A stretch of 64,000 nucleotides of DNA from Steromphala cineraria (taxonomy: Eukaryota; Mollusca; Gastropoda; Trochida; Trochidae), in assembly GCA_916613615.1 (NCBI GenBank), contig OU744731.1:60848880-60912879 (forward strand), written 5' to 3'. The number at the start of each line of letters is the position of its first letter. The stretch's first letter is position 1. Made by a program: the position numbers and the translations under genes. Positions 1 through 11,104 of this stretch are shown piece by piece. The notes under the pieces are model-generated. The model did no database searches, was not told the origin of the DNA, and saw nothing but the letters and a program-made list of their open reading frames with translations.

Positions 1-1
1 C

Positions 2-187
2 CAGTGGGTTGTTCTCGCTGTCAGGAACCTACTGGAGAACAACGAGGACAACAAGCGCTACCTGGCCGGACTCAGACTGGAGGGACTCTCGAACAACGTG
101 GAGATGCTGCAGGACTTCGGGGTCAACGCTGAGGTCAGAGGTGACAAGGTTGTTGTGAAACCTTCACAGGATCGTGCAGAGAAATGA
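2..187 (+). CDS. ATXN10: Ataxin-10 homologue, C-terminal coding exon (5' end outside window)
   Basis: The frame from base 2 is open and reads 61 residues to a TGA at 185-187. It begins QWVVLAVRNLLENNEDNKRY, continues with GLSNNVEMLQDFGVNAEV, and ends KPSQDRAEK. This matches the conserved end of ataxin-10, where a W-x-x-x-A-x-R-N-L helix is followed by a G-L segment, a glycine-containing V-x-x-x-G-x-K strand and a short polar tail. Ataxin-10 is a cytoplasmic armadillo-type repeat protein linked to neuronal survival, cytokinesis and O-GlcNAc transferase binding in vertebrates. Only the final exon, or part of it, is present, so the N-terminal repeats and any splice acceptor lie to the left. GC content is well above that of the following DNA. 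An AATAAA lies 32 bases past the stop. Identification is by remembered family pattern and is fairly secure. Confidence 0.8.
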   Translation, partial: QWVVLAVRNLLENNEDNKRYLAGLRLEGLSNNVEMLQDFGVNAEVRGDKVVVKPSQDRAEK

Positions 188-218
188 TGGAAATTCATGT
201 TGGAACAGGGAATTGGTT

Positions 219-224
219 AATAAA
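219..224 (+). promoter_or_regulatory. Probable polyadenylation signal of the ATXN10-like gene
   Basis: AATAAA begins 32 bases after the TGA stop of the preceding coding exon. A second AATAAA is at 342-347. Between them, about 55 bases (228-281) are imperfectly repeated at 312-372, around a shared AGGTTCAAAAGGC-like core, so cleavage at either site is possible. Confidence 0.45.
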
Positions 225-385
225 CACGAAAGGCTCAAAAGGCTTAAACAATATGAAATATTGAGTTGATGTTTGGGATTACCGTATTCGACGTAATAAG
301 CGCCCATAAATATGAGAGGTTCAAAAGGCCTACAACAATTTAATAAAATGAGTTGATTTTTTTTAAGGATTAGGATTATTTGATA

Positions 386-1215
386 CATTCTCTCCCCATA
401 GAGGCAGTTTAGAATTCTTCTTTATTTATAGGTGTTGATTTCACCCCATAGAGGAAGATCAAGTCATGAAATGTTGATCGAGCCTCTGTTCTTATTAGAC
501 CAAATTCATGGGTTCTGGTTGTTTCCCCTGATCACAATCCATTTGAATTATTTAGCTACTGACAACACTACTCCCATTTAAAGGGTGGTTCAAATCACAA
601 TTCCTCTGATATGATTCAGTACATTGTTCATACATGCCTTGAAAAGTACTTGAATTTTGTTGTGATACTGGAAAAGTACTTGAATTTACAATGCTTACTA
701 AATGTCCTGAAAAAATACTTGGATTTCGGGGTAATGTCCTTGAAATTTTCAAAAATGTACTGGAATTCCCCTTGACATGGATTGAAAACACAAGTATCGT
801 CAATGTGCTAACTGCTTAAATTGATAGAAAATGAAATGAAACAAAACCAGTCTGTGAGCTTCCAATCATTCCAACAAAATTTGTAATTTCCGCTTCTCAC
901 GATCAATTTTTTTTGGGGAAATTCCGATGATGCTATGCAGCACTTTGGAAAATGGCGACATCGAAACCAAAAGTTTCACGAATATATGTACTTGAAAAGT
1001 GGTAAAATGTCCTTGAAAAGTACTGGAATTTTATTCTGTTTTTGCTGTATGAACCAGGCAGTAGCAAAAATGATGATTTTAGAACAGCTACGCTGATTGT
1101 ACAACTAACTTTGATTGCCTCCAATCAGGTATCTCCTATTCTTCAAACTCAATGAGTAAGAAAAGAGGCTTGATCAACATTTCATGACTTTATCTGCCTC
1201 TGTCTGGAGAGAATG
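386..1215. mobile_element. MITE of the CATTCTCTCCCC family, about 830 bp, with nested insertion
   Basis: The left end reads CATTCTCTCCCCATAGAGGC and the right end is its inverse, ending GGAGAGAATG. Internal sequence (CCATTTGAAT, AAGGGTGGTTC) is shared with the copy at 61452-62215. No transposase frame is visible. A segment at 626-1054 that starts GTTCATAC and ends GTATGAAC is absent from the 61452 copy, so it looks like a nested insertion. It carries four or five degenerate units around CTTGAAAAGTACTTGAATTT. No target-site duplication is visible around the outer element. Confidence 0.6.
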
Positions 1216-1751
1216 CCACGGGAATTGTCAGGGGTCATATATGCCAAACTTAACCAATTGTGTAATCTGACAGAGAAGTATCATCATAAATGTGATCTGA
1301 TCGACAACCGGACATTGAAGTGCATCAATCAGTCAAACGTAATTTTGGAACCTTATCTTTAGCTATCAGAATGAAAGTTACATGTAAAGTTGAACATGTT
1401 TGACAGTTAAGATAATTAGTATTCCTGTAAGTTGGACGTGTGAATTTGGCTTTTGCGAATATATGTATATGTCTGTTTTTAAAATTTCATTGCAAACAAG
1501 TTTTTACATTTAATTTTGCATCCGGGATGAATATGCGAGATATTATGAATTTATGTGATGAATTTTGCCATTTATGTTGCTAACAAAGCAAAACAGTATA
1601 CGATGAAAATCAAGGTGTGACTCTTTAAGGAAAAAAATATTGTTAGTACTAAGTGATTTTCATTTTGCATTTTCCTCAACATGTTTAACATCGCCATTGC
1701 TTAGTCTTAACCACCAGTTTCTGTCTTTCTTATATACCGATAATCTGTTAA
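1216..1751. other. Intergenic, nothing recognised
   Basis: This is AT-rich sequence between two MITEs. All frames have frequent stops and I see no repeat ends or RNA signal. Confidence 0.5.
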
Positions 1752-2451
1752 AGGGGCAGTAGCACGTTTTTATGGGAATATAAGGTGATGTCAGAATAAT
1801 TAAAATAAATGGCTCCAATTGAAAGACAATGTATTAACACTAAATGAATCAGTAACACATCAAATATATAATATAAAGTTCAGCCGATTCCTTTTTCTAA
1901 CACAAAATGAATTAAAGGTGTTCACGTAAAAATGGCAGCCAAAGACATTATGGCAAACCTCATAATTTGTTCTTTGACTATGGATTTTGTGTATTGAGAT
2001 TTGTGACACTATTAAAATAATACATTAAAGGGGCAGTAGCACGTTTCAGGGGAAAGTTAAGGTGATGTCAGGAAAATGAAAATTAATGGTTCCAATTGAA
2101 AGACAATGTATTTATACTAAATGGAGTAGTAATAATTCAAATAATAACCATAATAGCCATGCGATTCCTTTTCCTTTCACAAAATAAATTAAAGGTGTTC
2201 ACACAAAAAGGGCGCCAATGGATTTGTTGTGAATCTTCATACTTTGTCCTCTGACTATGGATGATTGGCTTGTGTAATGAGATTTTTTACACTTTCAAAA
2301 TAATACATTAAGCATTTACGTACAAGTATCAGTGAAAATTTTAAAATATTAAATTATAAAAGAATGTGCTACTGCCCCTTTAAGCATTAACGTACAATTA
2401 TCAATGAAAAATTGAATATATAAAATTTTCAAAAAATGTGCTACTGCCCCT
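1752..2451. mobile_element. TTAA-type MITE (outer copy) interrupted by a second copy
   Basis: The terminal inverted repeats are AGGGGCAGTAGCACGTTTTT and its inverse GTGCTACTGCCCCT, flanked by TTAA at 1748-1751 and 2452-2455. The body matches the other family members (GGTGATGTCAG, TTCCAATTGAAAGACAATGT, GGTGTTCAC). The right part, from GCATTAACGTACAATTATCA, resumes at 2384 after the nested copy. A TTAA duplication with GGGG-starting ends suggests a piggyBac- or Kolobok-type non-autonomous element. No coding capacity is seen. Confidence 0.8.
2029..2379. mobile_element. TTAA-type MITE (inner copy, complete, 351 bp)
   Basis: This is a complete copy of the same family, bounded by TTAA at 2025-2028 and 2380-2383, sitting inside the older copy. 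The uninterrupted target sequence can be read in the copy at 52617 (ATACATTAAGCATAAAC), which shows that the insertion duplicated TTAA. Confidence 0.85.
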
Positions 2452-2455
2452 TTAA

Positions 2456-2911
2456 GATACAATTGATAAACATATGGATCTTATCGGATAATTCAAAATA
2501 GCAGAGGGGGTTATGAAAATGTTCTGGCAAACATTCCTTGTACAAGCAGCTTAGTTGAATCCATTCTCTTTTTAATTTCAAACCAGTTGTATGTACAGTT
2601 AAATCAACTTTATTTGTATATGTCTATAACATGATTATTGAGGAAATATGTTCACAACGGTTGAATTATTCTAAAAAAAAAAAATTTATTCATCCAATAA
2701 CATATACACAAGATGTTGAAATGTTAAATAGAAATGTTGACAATTCAATATTATAAAATACAAGAGTTTTTTTAAACTTTGATCAAGTATGTGGGCAAGT
2801 GGCATCCATTTTCTGCAAAAAGAGTTTATAGTCCCTAGATTTCTTTGCAATATATTTGAACATATGTTGAACATATCTTTATATTAATAATGTAATATAT
2901 ATAATATATTC
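2456..2911. other. Intergenic, AT-rich
   Basis: The stretch contains a 12-A run near 2673 followed by TTTATTC, which may mark the 3' end of an old retroelement on the minus strand. No protein similarity was recognised. Confidence 0.35.
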
Positions 2912-2943
2912 ATACCCCCGCCTTACAGCATAAGCGGGGGTAT
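2912..2943. repeat. GC-stem hairpin at the edge of a tandem-repeat element
   Basis: ATACCCCCGC and GCGGGGGTAT face each other around a 12-base loop. It immediately precedes a CCGTCCGTCCG run and the 170-bp tandem repeat, and probably forms the terminus of that element. Related ends (GGACGGACGGAC, then TATATATATACCCTCG) occur in reverse near 4862-4915. Confidence 0.5.
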
Positions 2944-2984
2944 ATAGCGTTCATTCTTTCCGTCAGTCTGTCCGTCCGTCCGAA

Positions 2985-3900
2985 AACTTTGTGCGGAGCA
3001 GATCTCCAAAACTATGCATGCTAGCCTCATCAAACTTCATACACATGTCAACCATGATCCCTAGTTGTGCCTTTTGAGGGTTAGAACTATTTCTGAATTT
3101 CATTTTTGCGGTTTCCATGGAAACGTGACTAAAAAGTGACTCTTTGAGGAAGTCGTTTTGTGCGGAGCAGATCTCCAAAACTATGCATGCTAGCTTCATC
3201 AAACTTCATACAGATGTCAACCATGATCCCTAGTTGTGCCTTTTGAGGGTTAGACCATCACATTCTTTTAATTTTTGGCGGTTTCCATGGAAACATGACT
3301 AAAACAGTGACTCTATGACCAAGTTCTTTGTCCGGAGCATATCTCCCAAACTATTCATGCTAGCTTCACCAAACTTCATACACTTATCAATCATGATCCC
3401 TAATTGTGCCTTTTAAGGGTTAGACCAACATATTATTTTAATTTTTTGCGGTTTCCATGGAAACATGACTAAAACAGTGACTCTTCGACCAAGTCTTTTG
3501 TCCGGAACATATCTCCCAAACTATTCATGCTAGCTTCACCAAACTTCATACACTTATCAATCATGATCCCTAGATGTGCTATTGAGGATTAGACCATCAA
3601 ATTTTTTTTATTTTTGGAAAAATGACTAAAACAGTGATTCTATGATAAATTAATTTGTCCTGAACATATTTCATGAAATATACATCTCAGCTTCACCAAA
3701 TTTGCTACACATGTCAATCGTGATTGCTGGATATGCCTTGTGAGAGTTAAATGATATGAAGGATTTTCTTCTCTGTGGTTTCTTTGGAAAACATAACTTA
3801 CAAAGTGACTCAACAAAAATAATTTTGTCCTCAGTGCATCTCGTTGAATATTCATGATAACTACCTCAAATTTGAAACAAAGATCAACCATTATCTATCC
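2985..3900. repeat. Tandem repeat, about 170 bp unit, six copies
   Basis: Units begin TGTGCGGAGCAGATCTCC (later TCCGGAGCATATCTCC) at about 2991, 3160, 3330, 3501, 3657 and 3827, giving spacings near 170 except one of about 156. Each unit contains GGTTTCCATGGAAAC and CATGCTAGCTTCA. Divergence rises from left to right. A decayed relative (GCGTTTCCGGAGCAGAATT) is at 5108-5127. The open frames here are repeat artefacts. Confidence 0.8.
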
Positions 3901-3901
3901 A

Positions 3902-4252
3902 TGCAGTAGCATGTTTTTAGGGGGAATATAAGATGATGTCAGGAAAATGAAAGTTAATGGTTCCAATTGAAAGACAATGTATTTAAACTATATGGAGCAG
4001 TAATAATTCAAATATATAACGTAAAGTTTGGCCATGCGATTCCTTTTTCTTACACAAAATGAATTAAAGGTGTTCACACAAAATGGCCGCCAATGGATTT
4101 TATGTGAATCTTCATACTTTGTCCTCTGACTATGGATTATTGGCATGTGTAATGAGATTTTTGACACTGTCAAAATAATACATTTAACATTAAATTACAC
4201 TTATCACTGAAAAATTTAAAATATAATATTAAAAAAACATGCTACTGCCCCT
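3902..4252. mobile_element. TTAA-type MITE, complete but diverged
   Basis: It is the same family as 2029-2379. The left end is degraded to TGCAGTAGCATGTTTTTAG, while the right end ACATGCTACTGCCCCT is intact and followed by TTAA at 4253-4256. The body keeps TGGCCGCCAATGGATTT and the other family landmarks. Confidence 0.75.
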
Positions 4253-4264
4253 TTAATGCTTTGG

Positions 4265-4640
4265 ACATGTATGTATCTTTTGTAATGATAATAATTGGAT
4301 TTAAATGAACTTTTGACCATACATGGGAAGCCAAAGTGAATTATTTCCCTATTGGATAAAATGAGCAGATACATGTTAACTTTTGAGTCTTTTCCAAAGA
4401 TCATTGACATGGTGACAATCAATATAAATATGGAAAATATCTTCATCATCAGATTTGCAAAATGAACAAGTCATACAGTCAACAAGCTTCATTTGAACAA
4501 ATAAAAATTATTCTGCGAACAAATCTATACTGGAAGTCAACAAGCTTGCAATTTTTGGATAAATTTCCTGAAGTTTGTAAAAAAACATTTTCCAATCAAT
4601 GCCAGAAGGGAAAATGGTTTGCCATTTAAAACATACTGTT
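4265..4640 (-). pseudogene. Non-LTR retrotransposon relic, zf-RVT region
   Basis: On the minus strand the frame reads MTCSFCKSDDEDIF and then HIYIDCHHVNDLWKRL. This C-x2-C, H, C, W pattern is the zinc-binding segment found C-terminal to reverse transcriptase in many animal LINEs. Stops interrupt the frame both before and after it, so it is inactive. It resembles the insertions at 13299 and 15055, and may belong to the same decayed element as the RT relic at 5545. Confidence 0.6.
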
Positions 4641-4699
4641 AATAAAGTGTTTACATTAATCAGCAAATCATAGTAATATCTAGACTAAGAGACTTTTGG

Positions 4700-5540
4700 T
4701 TCAATAAGGAAATTAAGATGTGCAATAATGAATTTTTAATTCATTTATTTGATAATGTCTCTTCATATCTTTGGTATGTTCAAGATCATTTTATAATACA
4801 TGTGCAAAATTTGAAAACAATGAGATGGATAGTTTTTACGAAGGATAAAAAATGTCCTCAGAAGGACGGACGGACGGACAGAATAGTTTGTCTAACTATA
4901 TATATATACCCTCGACCGTTGGATTTGGGTATAATAAATAAGGTGAGATTGGATGCCCTTGTCAGCAGCCTAGTTCATTGATTAAAAAAAAGTAGAAAGA
5001 CGTCCATTTTGTTAAACACTTGAAGTAGAATTTTGGATAAGGATTTTAACCTTTCAACTTTCTAAAATTTGTTATTTTTCTGGTTTCCATGAAAATGCAA
5101 TTTAGAAATGCGTTTCCGGAGCAGAATTTGAAAACAATTAGGGCTAGCTCAATGCAACTGTTTACAAATGTGCCTTTTGGTGTTTTCAATTTGCAGGTAG
5201 TTTATACTCAATGACATTCTTCATTCAAACAATAACCATTAATTTCTAAACTGTGTCTCACAAAGGAATGACGATGTTTTAATCAAACAGCATATTCAAT
5301 CAAACAGGATGGTTGTTTTGCTCTCTCTTCACATCAACATGAGGAAGTTGACGATTGCATAACATAAGCATTTACAAATTTGAAAGACCTAGATATGGTT
5401 TATCATAGTCTTATGATAGTTATATAAAGTCAAACAAAATTAGCTGCATGTCGATCTGCATACAACATAATTCACACAATCAGTATATCAAAATATACGC
5501 TAAAACTGATCATTCAACTTTTGTCAAGCGGGGGGATAAG
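4700..5540. other. Repeat debris
   Basis: The stretch holds a GGAC microsatellite run at 4863-4880 followed by TATATATATACCCTCG, then a decayed fragment of the 170-bp repeat (GTTTCCATGAAAATG near 5081). No coding region was recognised. Confidence 0.4.
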
Positions 5541-5544
5541 CCAT

Positions 5545-5775
5545 CTCTCCTGATGGCTCTTGTTATTTTAGGTAAACATGTTATAATCCCTCTATAAGGA
5601 GTTAAAGTTAATGAACTCTTATCAAAGGTTTCTTTGAAATACCTATATATCAAAATTTTTAAGTCAATCCAGAAAAAGTTTAAAGAATTCAAGTAGGAAC
5701 CCATCATCCCAAGGCTCTTACTATCTTTGATTGATTTGATTGCCTTAGTAAATTCTTCTTAATCAGTGGGCTTTT
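5545..5775 (-). pseudogene. Non-LTR reverse transcriptase relic (fingers region)
   Basis: The minus-strand frame reads EEFTKAIKSIKDSKSLG, then FFWIDLKILIYRYFKETF and LTPYRGIITCLPK. This is the LINE RT pattern of an A-x-x-x-M-x-x-x-K-S-P-G-x-D-G segment, then F-x-K-x-F-W-x-D-L and R-G-x-I-x-x-I-P-K, with the PGxDG core decayed. It stops just downstream of the last GTPase exon and is not part of that gene. Confidence 0.6.
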
Positions 5776-5887
5776 CTAAATCATCACATAAATGGGATTA
5801 TATTATGCAGAATAGTATTGTCTGTATCTACATGTTCAGGGTCTGAATACAGTCCCTTTTAAAATTTCAAATTCACACAAGTTCAAT

Positions 5888-7575
5888 TTACATGACCTGA
5901 CAACCTCTTTCGCTCTTCCTCAATGAGCGTATTTCGCTGTCATTTAGTGGAATATTACAGTTCACTCTTGGTCTTCTTTGCTTATCAAATGAGCGAATTG
6001 TGTCTCTTTTAAATGCTTCATTGACAGGTGTATTCAAAAAGCATGTGTTTGTATTACCGGAAATCCTTAAATCTGAGCTGGCATCAAAATCCTGTGAATC
6101 AGACAAGCTTACTCGGTCATATTTGTTTTGCCGAGCCTTCAATTTCTGTAGTGTTTCACAAGCTGAAAGATAACTCAAGTCCACAGAAGTTAATCTTCCA
6201 GATTTTTTTCTTGGTAAACTTGGTAGCGTCTCACAGACGGAGCGGTGTCTTGACTCGCCATTAGCGACCCTCTTCCCTTTCTTTTGAGGAGCCTTGACGT
6301 TTTCGAAAACTTTTTTGTCAGCTTTGTTTTGTGATAACTTCAAAACTGAAGTCTTATCAGAGACCGAACGACGGAAGCCCGTTGAAGTGACGTCTTGAGA
6401 AACCCTTGGTTTCATCTTCATATCAACCGGTGCATCACACATTGGACTCTTCATGGAAACCGAGATAGGTTTCACAGATTTCTCCCCTACAGCAATGGGA
6501 ACGTTACACATGGGACGTCGCACCTCAACTGGACTCAAGTCTTTGCATGTGCTTCTCTGAAGCTGCAGCTCCGGGGGTTCTTTGCAGACTGACCGGTTTT
6601 TGAAAATTGCACTGAGCTCTTTTGGTCTTTTTGCAAAACAACCCGTACGCCGTTCGTAAATTGTAGTAGGAGTTTTAGGTTTGTTCCCCTGTCCTTTATA
6701 AGTTGAAGACAGGTCACAAAGTGATGGCCGGAGGGGAGTTTGATTCATCGCTTTCGATTTGCTGTCTTTGACCTTCAATTCTGAGGTCTTACTACAAACT
6801 GACAGCCGCTTGGTAGTTTTGTTTCTCTGGTACTTCAAATCCGAAGGCGCATCAGCTATCAAAGGCAGATGCTTAATCGAGTCCAAATTGGCAGGTTTGT
6901 TCCCTTTAACTTTCAATTCGGATGCCGCATCTGATACCAAAGTTTGACAGTAAATTGAACCAAAGCCATCAGATTTTTTTCTTTGGATCTGAATATCCGG
7001 AACCTCGGAAACTGATCTATAACCTGAGTCAACAGAACTGAACCGACCTCTCCTGTTACAGCTGTTATCGTTGATCATCGATGTATCCGAGTTAACCTGT
7101 ATATTTGGAGGTAAAATTTCCAAAACCTCAGTGCTTTCCTGTGATGTCTTCTTAGATTCGCGATCTGCATTCTCCCTGATTGCATACCGACTTCTAGGCA
7201 CCGGAGCTTGATGGACGTCATCATGTGTCCGTCCTTGCGTTCTGACCCATCTGTGCTTATCTGAGTTGGTGCATGAGAGAGAGCCACTTTTTTGCCGGAA
7301 GGAACTGTTTTCGGGAAAACCAATCTTAGGGCACAAGTCTCGGGTTAATTTGTTTTGGTCCTGAAGTTTGTAAGTCATATCAGAAGATCTGGATGGAATG
7401 GACGGGTGATCCAGGATGTACTGGAACACGGGTTTGATGTTCTGGTTCAGCTTGGCGCTGACTGACATGTGTTTGCAGCCCAGCATCTCCTCAACAACAC
7501 TACCACTGGTGCTTTCATCCGTCCCTTCCAGATCGGCTTTGTTACCAACAATTACCATTGGACAGTTATTTGATC
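5888..7575 (-). CDS. Atypical Ras-like GTPase, exon 3: G4/G5 motifs, repetitive basic tail, CAAX box
   Basis: This is the terminal exon, residues 103-664 of a 664-residue protein. The acceptor TTTTCTTTTACAG ends at 7576. The exon opens in phase 1 and completes a glycine codon. Guanine-recognition motifs follow directly: IVGNKADL (NKAD 114-117) and SVSAK (SAK 142-144). After about residue 165 the GTPase fold ends, and a tail of some 500 residues rich in Lys, Arg and Ser begins. Within it a motif like R-S-V-C-[EDK] recurs (RLSVCSK, RPSLCDL, NRSVCKE, RPMCNV, SPMCDA, RRSVSDK, HRSVCET, LSACET), often followed about 6-10 residues later by L-K and N-K. Ordinary Ras proteins end near 190 residues. 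The last four residues CQVM form a CAAX box expected to be farnesylated, placing the protein on membranes. I know no named family with this tail. Confidence 0.85.
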
Positions 7576-7631
7576 CTGTAAAAGAAAACTGTATGTGAAG
7601 ACATTTTCAAAAAATAGAGCCATTGGCTCTG

Positions 7632-9209
7632 TAGCTCATCAGGCTTCATCATCAATTATGCTGTAGAGTGTGGCCGATGTGATTCCCCCTTTGTAGAGGC
7701 CACACAGGGTCACCAATCATAAAATTAAGTATATAGGCGACAAGTTTCAGTTTTCAAGGTCTTATACTTCAGGAGAAGAAGATGAAAATCGATTTAAAAG
7801 GACGTTCCTATTTCCTTTATTGGGGGTCACAGGGCCACCAAAGCTACAATTTATAATCCTCACTAGCCAAGGAGTCTGTACACAAAGTTTCAGCTTACTA
7901 GGCCTCATGGTTCTGGAGAAGAAGTCGAAATTCCACAAAGTTTACGGACGGAAGACCGGACTCCGGACACCATGCCATGCCATAAGCCCATCGGGCTTTA
8001 CAGGCCAGATGAGCTAAAAATCTAGACTTTGATAGAAAAAAAAAAGGTTTTTAGGTCATGACCCCGGTAACCCCTTATGTGGGGTCATTGGGTCACGTAA
8101 TCTACAATTTAGAATCTTCATTGGCCAAAGAGTCTGCACATTATATTCAACTCTCTTAACCTTATGGAACTTTAGAAGGAGATGAAAATAGGTTTTTAAG
8201 ATTGTGACCCCTGTGACCCTATTTGGGGTCATGGGGTCACGAAACCTGCAGTTTAGAAACCCAATTGGCCAAGGAGTCGACATGCATTCTTTCAGCTCAA
8301 TAGATCTTTTGGAACTGAAGATGATGATGAAAGTAAGTTTTTAAGGTTGTGACCCCTGTGACCCTATTTGGGGTCATGGGGTCACGAAATCTACAATTTA
8401 GAATCCCCATTGGTCAAGAAGTCTGCACATATAATTTCAGCTCTCTAATCCTTTTGGAACTTGAGAAGAAGATGAAAATAGGTTTTAAAGGTTGTGACCC
8501 TTGTGACCCTATTTGGGGTCACAGGATCACCAAATTTACAAATTAGAATCCCCATTGTCCAAGGAGTCTGCACATATCATTTTTAACTCTCTACTCCTTT
8601 TGGAACTGGAGAAGAAGATGAGAATAGGTTTTTAAGGTTGTGACCCCTGTGACCCTATTTGGGGTCACAGGGTCACCAAAGTTACAAATTAGAATCTCCA
8701 TTGGCCAAGGAGACTGCACATATCATTATTAACTCTCTAGACCTTTTGGAACTGGAGAAGAAGATGAAAATAGGTTTTTAAGGTTGTGACACCTGTGTCC
8801 CTATTTGGGGTCACACGATCACTAAAGTTACAAATTAGAATCCCCATTGTCCAAGGAGTCTGCACATATCATTTTTAACTCTTTAGTCCTTTTGGAACTG
8901 GAGAAGAAGATATGAATTGATTTTTAAGGTTGTGCCCCCTATGACCCTATTTGCGGTCATAGGGTCTCCAAAGCTACAATTTATAATCCTCACTAGCCAA
9001 GGAGTCTGTACACATAGTTTCAGCTTACTAGGCCTTATGGTTCTGGAGAAGAAGTCGAAATTCCACAAAGTTTACGGACGGAAGACCGGACGCCGGACAC
9101 CATGCCATTCCACAAAGTTTACGGACGGACGGACGGATGGACAGACGGACGGACGCCGGACACCATGCCATGCCATAAGCCCATCGGGCCTTACAGGCCA
9201 GATGAGCTA
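7632..9209. repeat. Intronic tandem-repeat element, units of about 145 bp
   Basis: It lies in intron 2 of the GTPase gene. The left end is TAGCTCATCAGGCTT and the right end is the inverse-like GGCCAGATGAGCTA. A complete short version spans 7632-8017. It is followed by about six units, each with GTGACCCCTGTGACCC, TTTGGGGTCA, AAGGAGTCTGCACAT and GGAGAAGAAGATGA, and a second copy of the end (CGGACACCATGCCATGCC, AAGCCCATCGGGCC). A GACG microsatellite is at 9122-9155. A relative at 14843-15927 is split by a LINE. I recall such elements as common in bivalve genomes. Confidence 0.8.
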
Positions 9210-9764
9210 AAAAGTGAAGTAAATTCATACGATAAGAGATGTTTCAATGTTTCCAATATTCCAATAAAATAAAATAAATAAATAGACAAATCAACTAGAA
9301 AAGAAGGGAGGCTTCTAGACATAAGTTGAAAGTTTGAGATTGAATATACTGAAAAACAAGATGTGACCATCTTAAGCTTCCGTATAAAAAAGGATCGAAA
9401 TATTGAAGTAGCGAAAATAGGCAAAAGGAGAGAAAGAAAGCACGTTTTATAACGAAAATGGTTAAATTCCATTATGATGTGGAAAAATACATGTGGTAAA
9501 GACAAAAAGGAATTTAAAAAAAAAACAACTGGCTGTCATCTTTACAAAATTTGAAATCGACCCACAGCTTTCACCCCCTCTTCCCTTTCTTATTTTCAAC
9601 AATTTTGTCCTTCTCTCCCTCGTTCTTCAGTTTTTTTCTGGTTTTAGGTTCACCTCATTTTGTTTATTTTAATTACATAGGTTGAAGTGTGTCACAGTAT
9701 TTATCATAATTTGTCGAAATATGTCATACGATTCGCTACCACGTAGAATCGTATTTATTATACT

Positions 9765-10370
9765 CATTCTCTCCCCACAGAGGCAGCTCTGTCATACCCG
9801 AGCTAGCCTCTGTTCTATTACGGCTAATACATGGGATCAAAAGGTAGAAATCTGATTGGAGGCAATCGAAGTTAGTTGTGCAATCAGCGACGCCGTTTCA
9901 AAAGTGGTCATTCGCAAAACCTCGGCTATTTCCGTGTGGTTTGGCAAAGCTATCGTTAAAATTTAACATCCAGGGGAGAGAACTCTTCCTTCTTAAAACA
10001 TCGCCTTCTCATTAGTTTTTATTTTGAAAATTATTAAAATAAAATTTATAATAAAACAAATAATAATTTAAACAATTATAAAACAGTATCTCCAATGAAA
10101 AACCCTATCCATATATGATTTTCAAATGTTTTCCCACTCACACTGTTAATGAAAAATAAATATAAAGGCATGATACTTTCCATGTCACAATACGACCGTT
10201 AAGAATTCCCAAAGTCATGGATATCCAAAAGGTGTTTTTATTGGCTGCAAATTAGGGAGATATCTCAAGTTACAAATTTTTGCCGCTAGGGCAATATGCC
10301 GTAACCCCAGGATTTTGGCGTAATAGAACAGAGGCTTGCTCCCATTAAGCTGCCTCTGTGGGAGAGAAGG
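9765..10370. mobile_element. MITE of the CATTCTCTCCCC family, 606 bp, intronic
   Basis: The terminal inverted repeat CATTCTCTCCCCACAGAGGC at the left is mirrored at the right by GCCTCTGTGGGAGAGAAGG. The inner inverted stretch (GCCTCTGTTCTATTACG against GTAATAGAACAGAGGC) is longer still. The body, including TCTGATTGGAGGCAATCGAA, is closely shared with 60122-60731. No transposase frame and no clear target-site duplication are seen. Confidence 0.75.
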
Positions 10371-10458
10371 TCGTAACCTCTATGCAAAAGACATAACATT
10401 TTAGAAACAAAATGTATGAGAACGACTAGAATTGGATCCAGTTTCCAAATGTAGACCT

Positions 10459-10742
10459 GTCCGGTTTGTTTGACCCTAACAAAATCATGAAAAATCAAGC
10501 TGGCATAACCCTCGACATCATTGAAACACCCAAACCACAACACGACTAAAAGGCATTTAGTCCGGTTTGAGTGACCCTAACAGAATCATGAAACATAGAG
10601 CTGGAATAACCCTCGGCGTCATTGAAACACTAAAACCGCCACTGGACTATAAGGTATTTAGTCCGGTTTGTTTGACCCTAACAGAATCATGATATATTAA
10701 CTCTCAGCGTCATTGAAACACTCTAACCACCATACGACGATA
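10459..10742. repeat. Intronic tandem repeat, 101-bp unit, about 2.8 copies
   Basis: Units start GTCCGGTTTG at 10459, 10560 and 10661 and share CCCTAACAGAATCATGA and TCATTGAAACAC. The array ends about 40 bases downstream (in gene direction) of exon 2. Confidence 0.8.
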
Positions 10743-10782
10743 CGGTTTTGAGTCAAGTGGTTGCAAAGACACATATACATAC

Positions 10783-10938
10783 CTCGAATATTTTGTATTT
10801 CTTTGCAGATTCTAATGGCCTTCTCCAAGGACGATTTTTCGACAAGCGAGTACATGACAATAAAGGCATCGCATCGATTTCCGATCTTGACCACATCTTG
10901 ACCAGCGTCCACTGTGATCACCATCGTGTTGGGCAAGG
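10783..10938 (-). CDS. Atypical Ras-like GTPase, exon 2: switch II region
   Basis: The exon is 156 bases, phase 1 at both ends. The acceptor TTTCTGCTTCAG precedes it and the donor GAG|GTATGT follows. It encodes residues 51-103: beta strand TMVITV, the G3-like DAGQD, then CDAFIVMYSL and a helix EKAIRICKEIQNIR. The usual Ras sequence is D-T-A-G-Q; here Val60 sits where the DxxG aspartate belongs and Asp61 where Thr belongs. From the Gln to the next strand there are about five fewer residues than in Ras, so switch II is shortened. These are direct readings. Their effect on nucleotide binding is inferred. Confidence 0.85.
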
Positions 10939-11104
10939 CTGAAGCAGAAAGTTCACACCATTAGCTTCTACTCATTCTGCCCAAAGCTATACTCCTCAAC
11001 AAAAATTAAGCAACAATATTATTTTTACAGCAAAGTGTGATTTTCTTTCTCGGTAGCCATTCATCAATATCAATCAAGTTTATATCTTAAAAGTTCAGTT
11101 AAAT

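Noticed and set aside
4718..4981. 87-residue plus-strand frame with KDGRTDRIV
   Set aside because: The end is the translated GGAC microsatellite (GRTDR), and the start lies in repeat debris.
6028..6947. Plus-strand open frames across the GTPase tail
   Set aside because: They are antisense shadows of the long minus-strand exon, with no family resemblance.
7075..7323. 82-residue open frame inside the GTPase exon 3
   Set aside because: It overlaps the long coding exon on the same strand in another frame. It is a shadow of that exon.
9191..9505. 104-residue hydrophobic open frame on the minus strand
   Set aside because: It arises from AT-rich intron DNA and the end of the tandem-repeat element. 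There are no motifs, and it lies within intron 2 of the GTPase gene.
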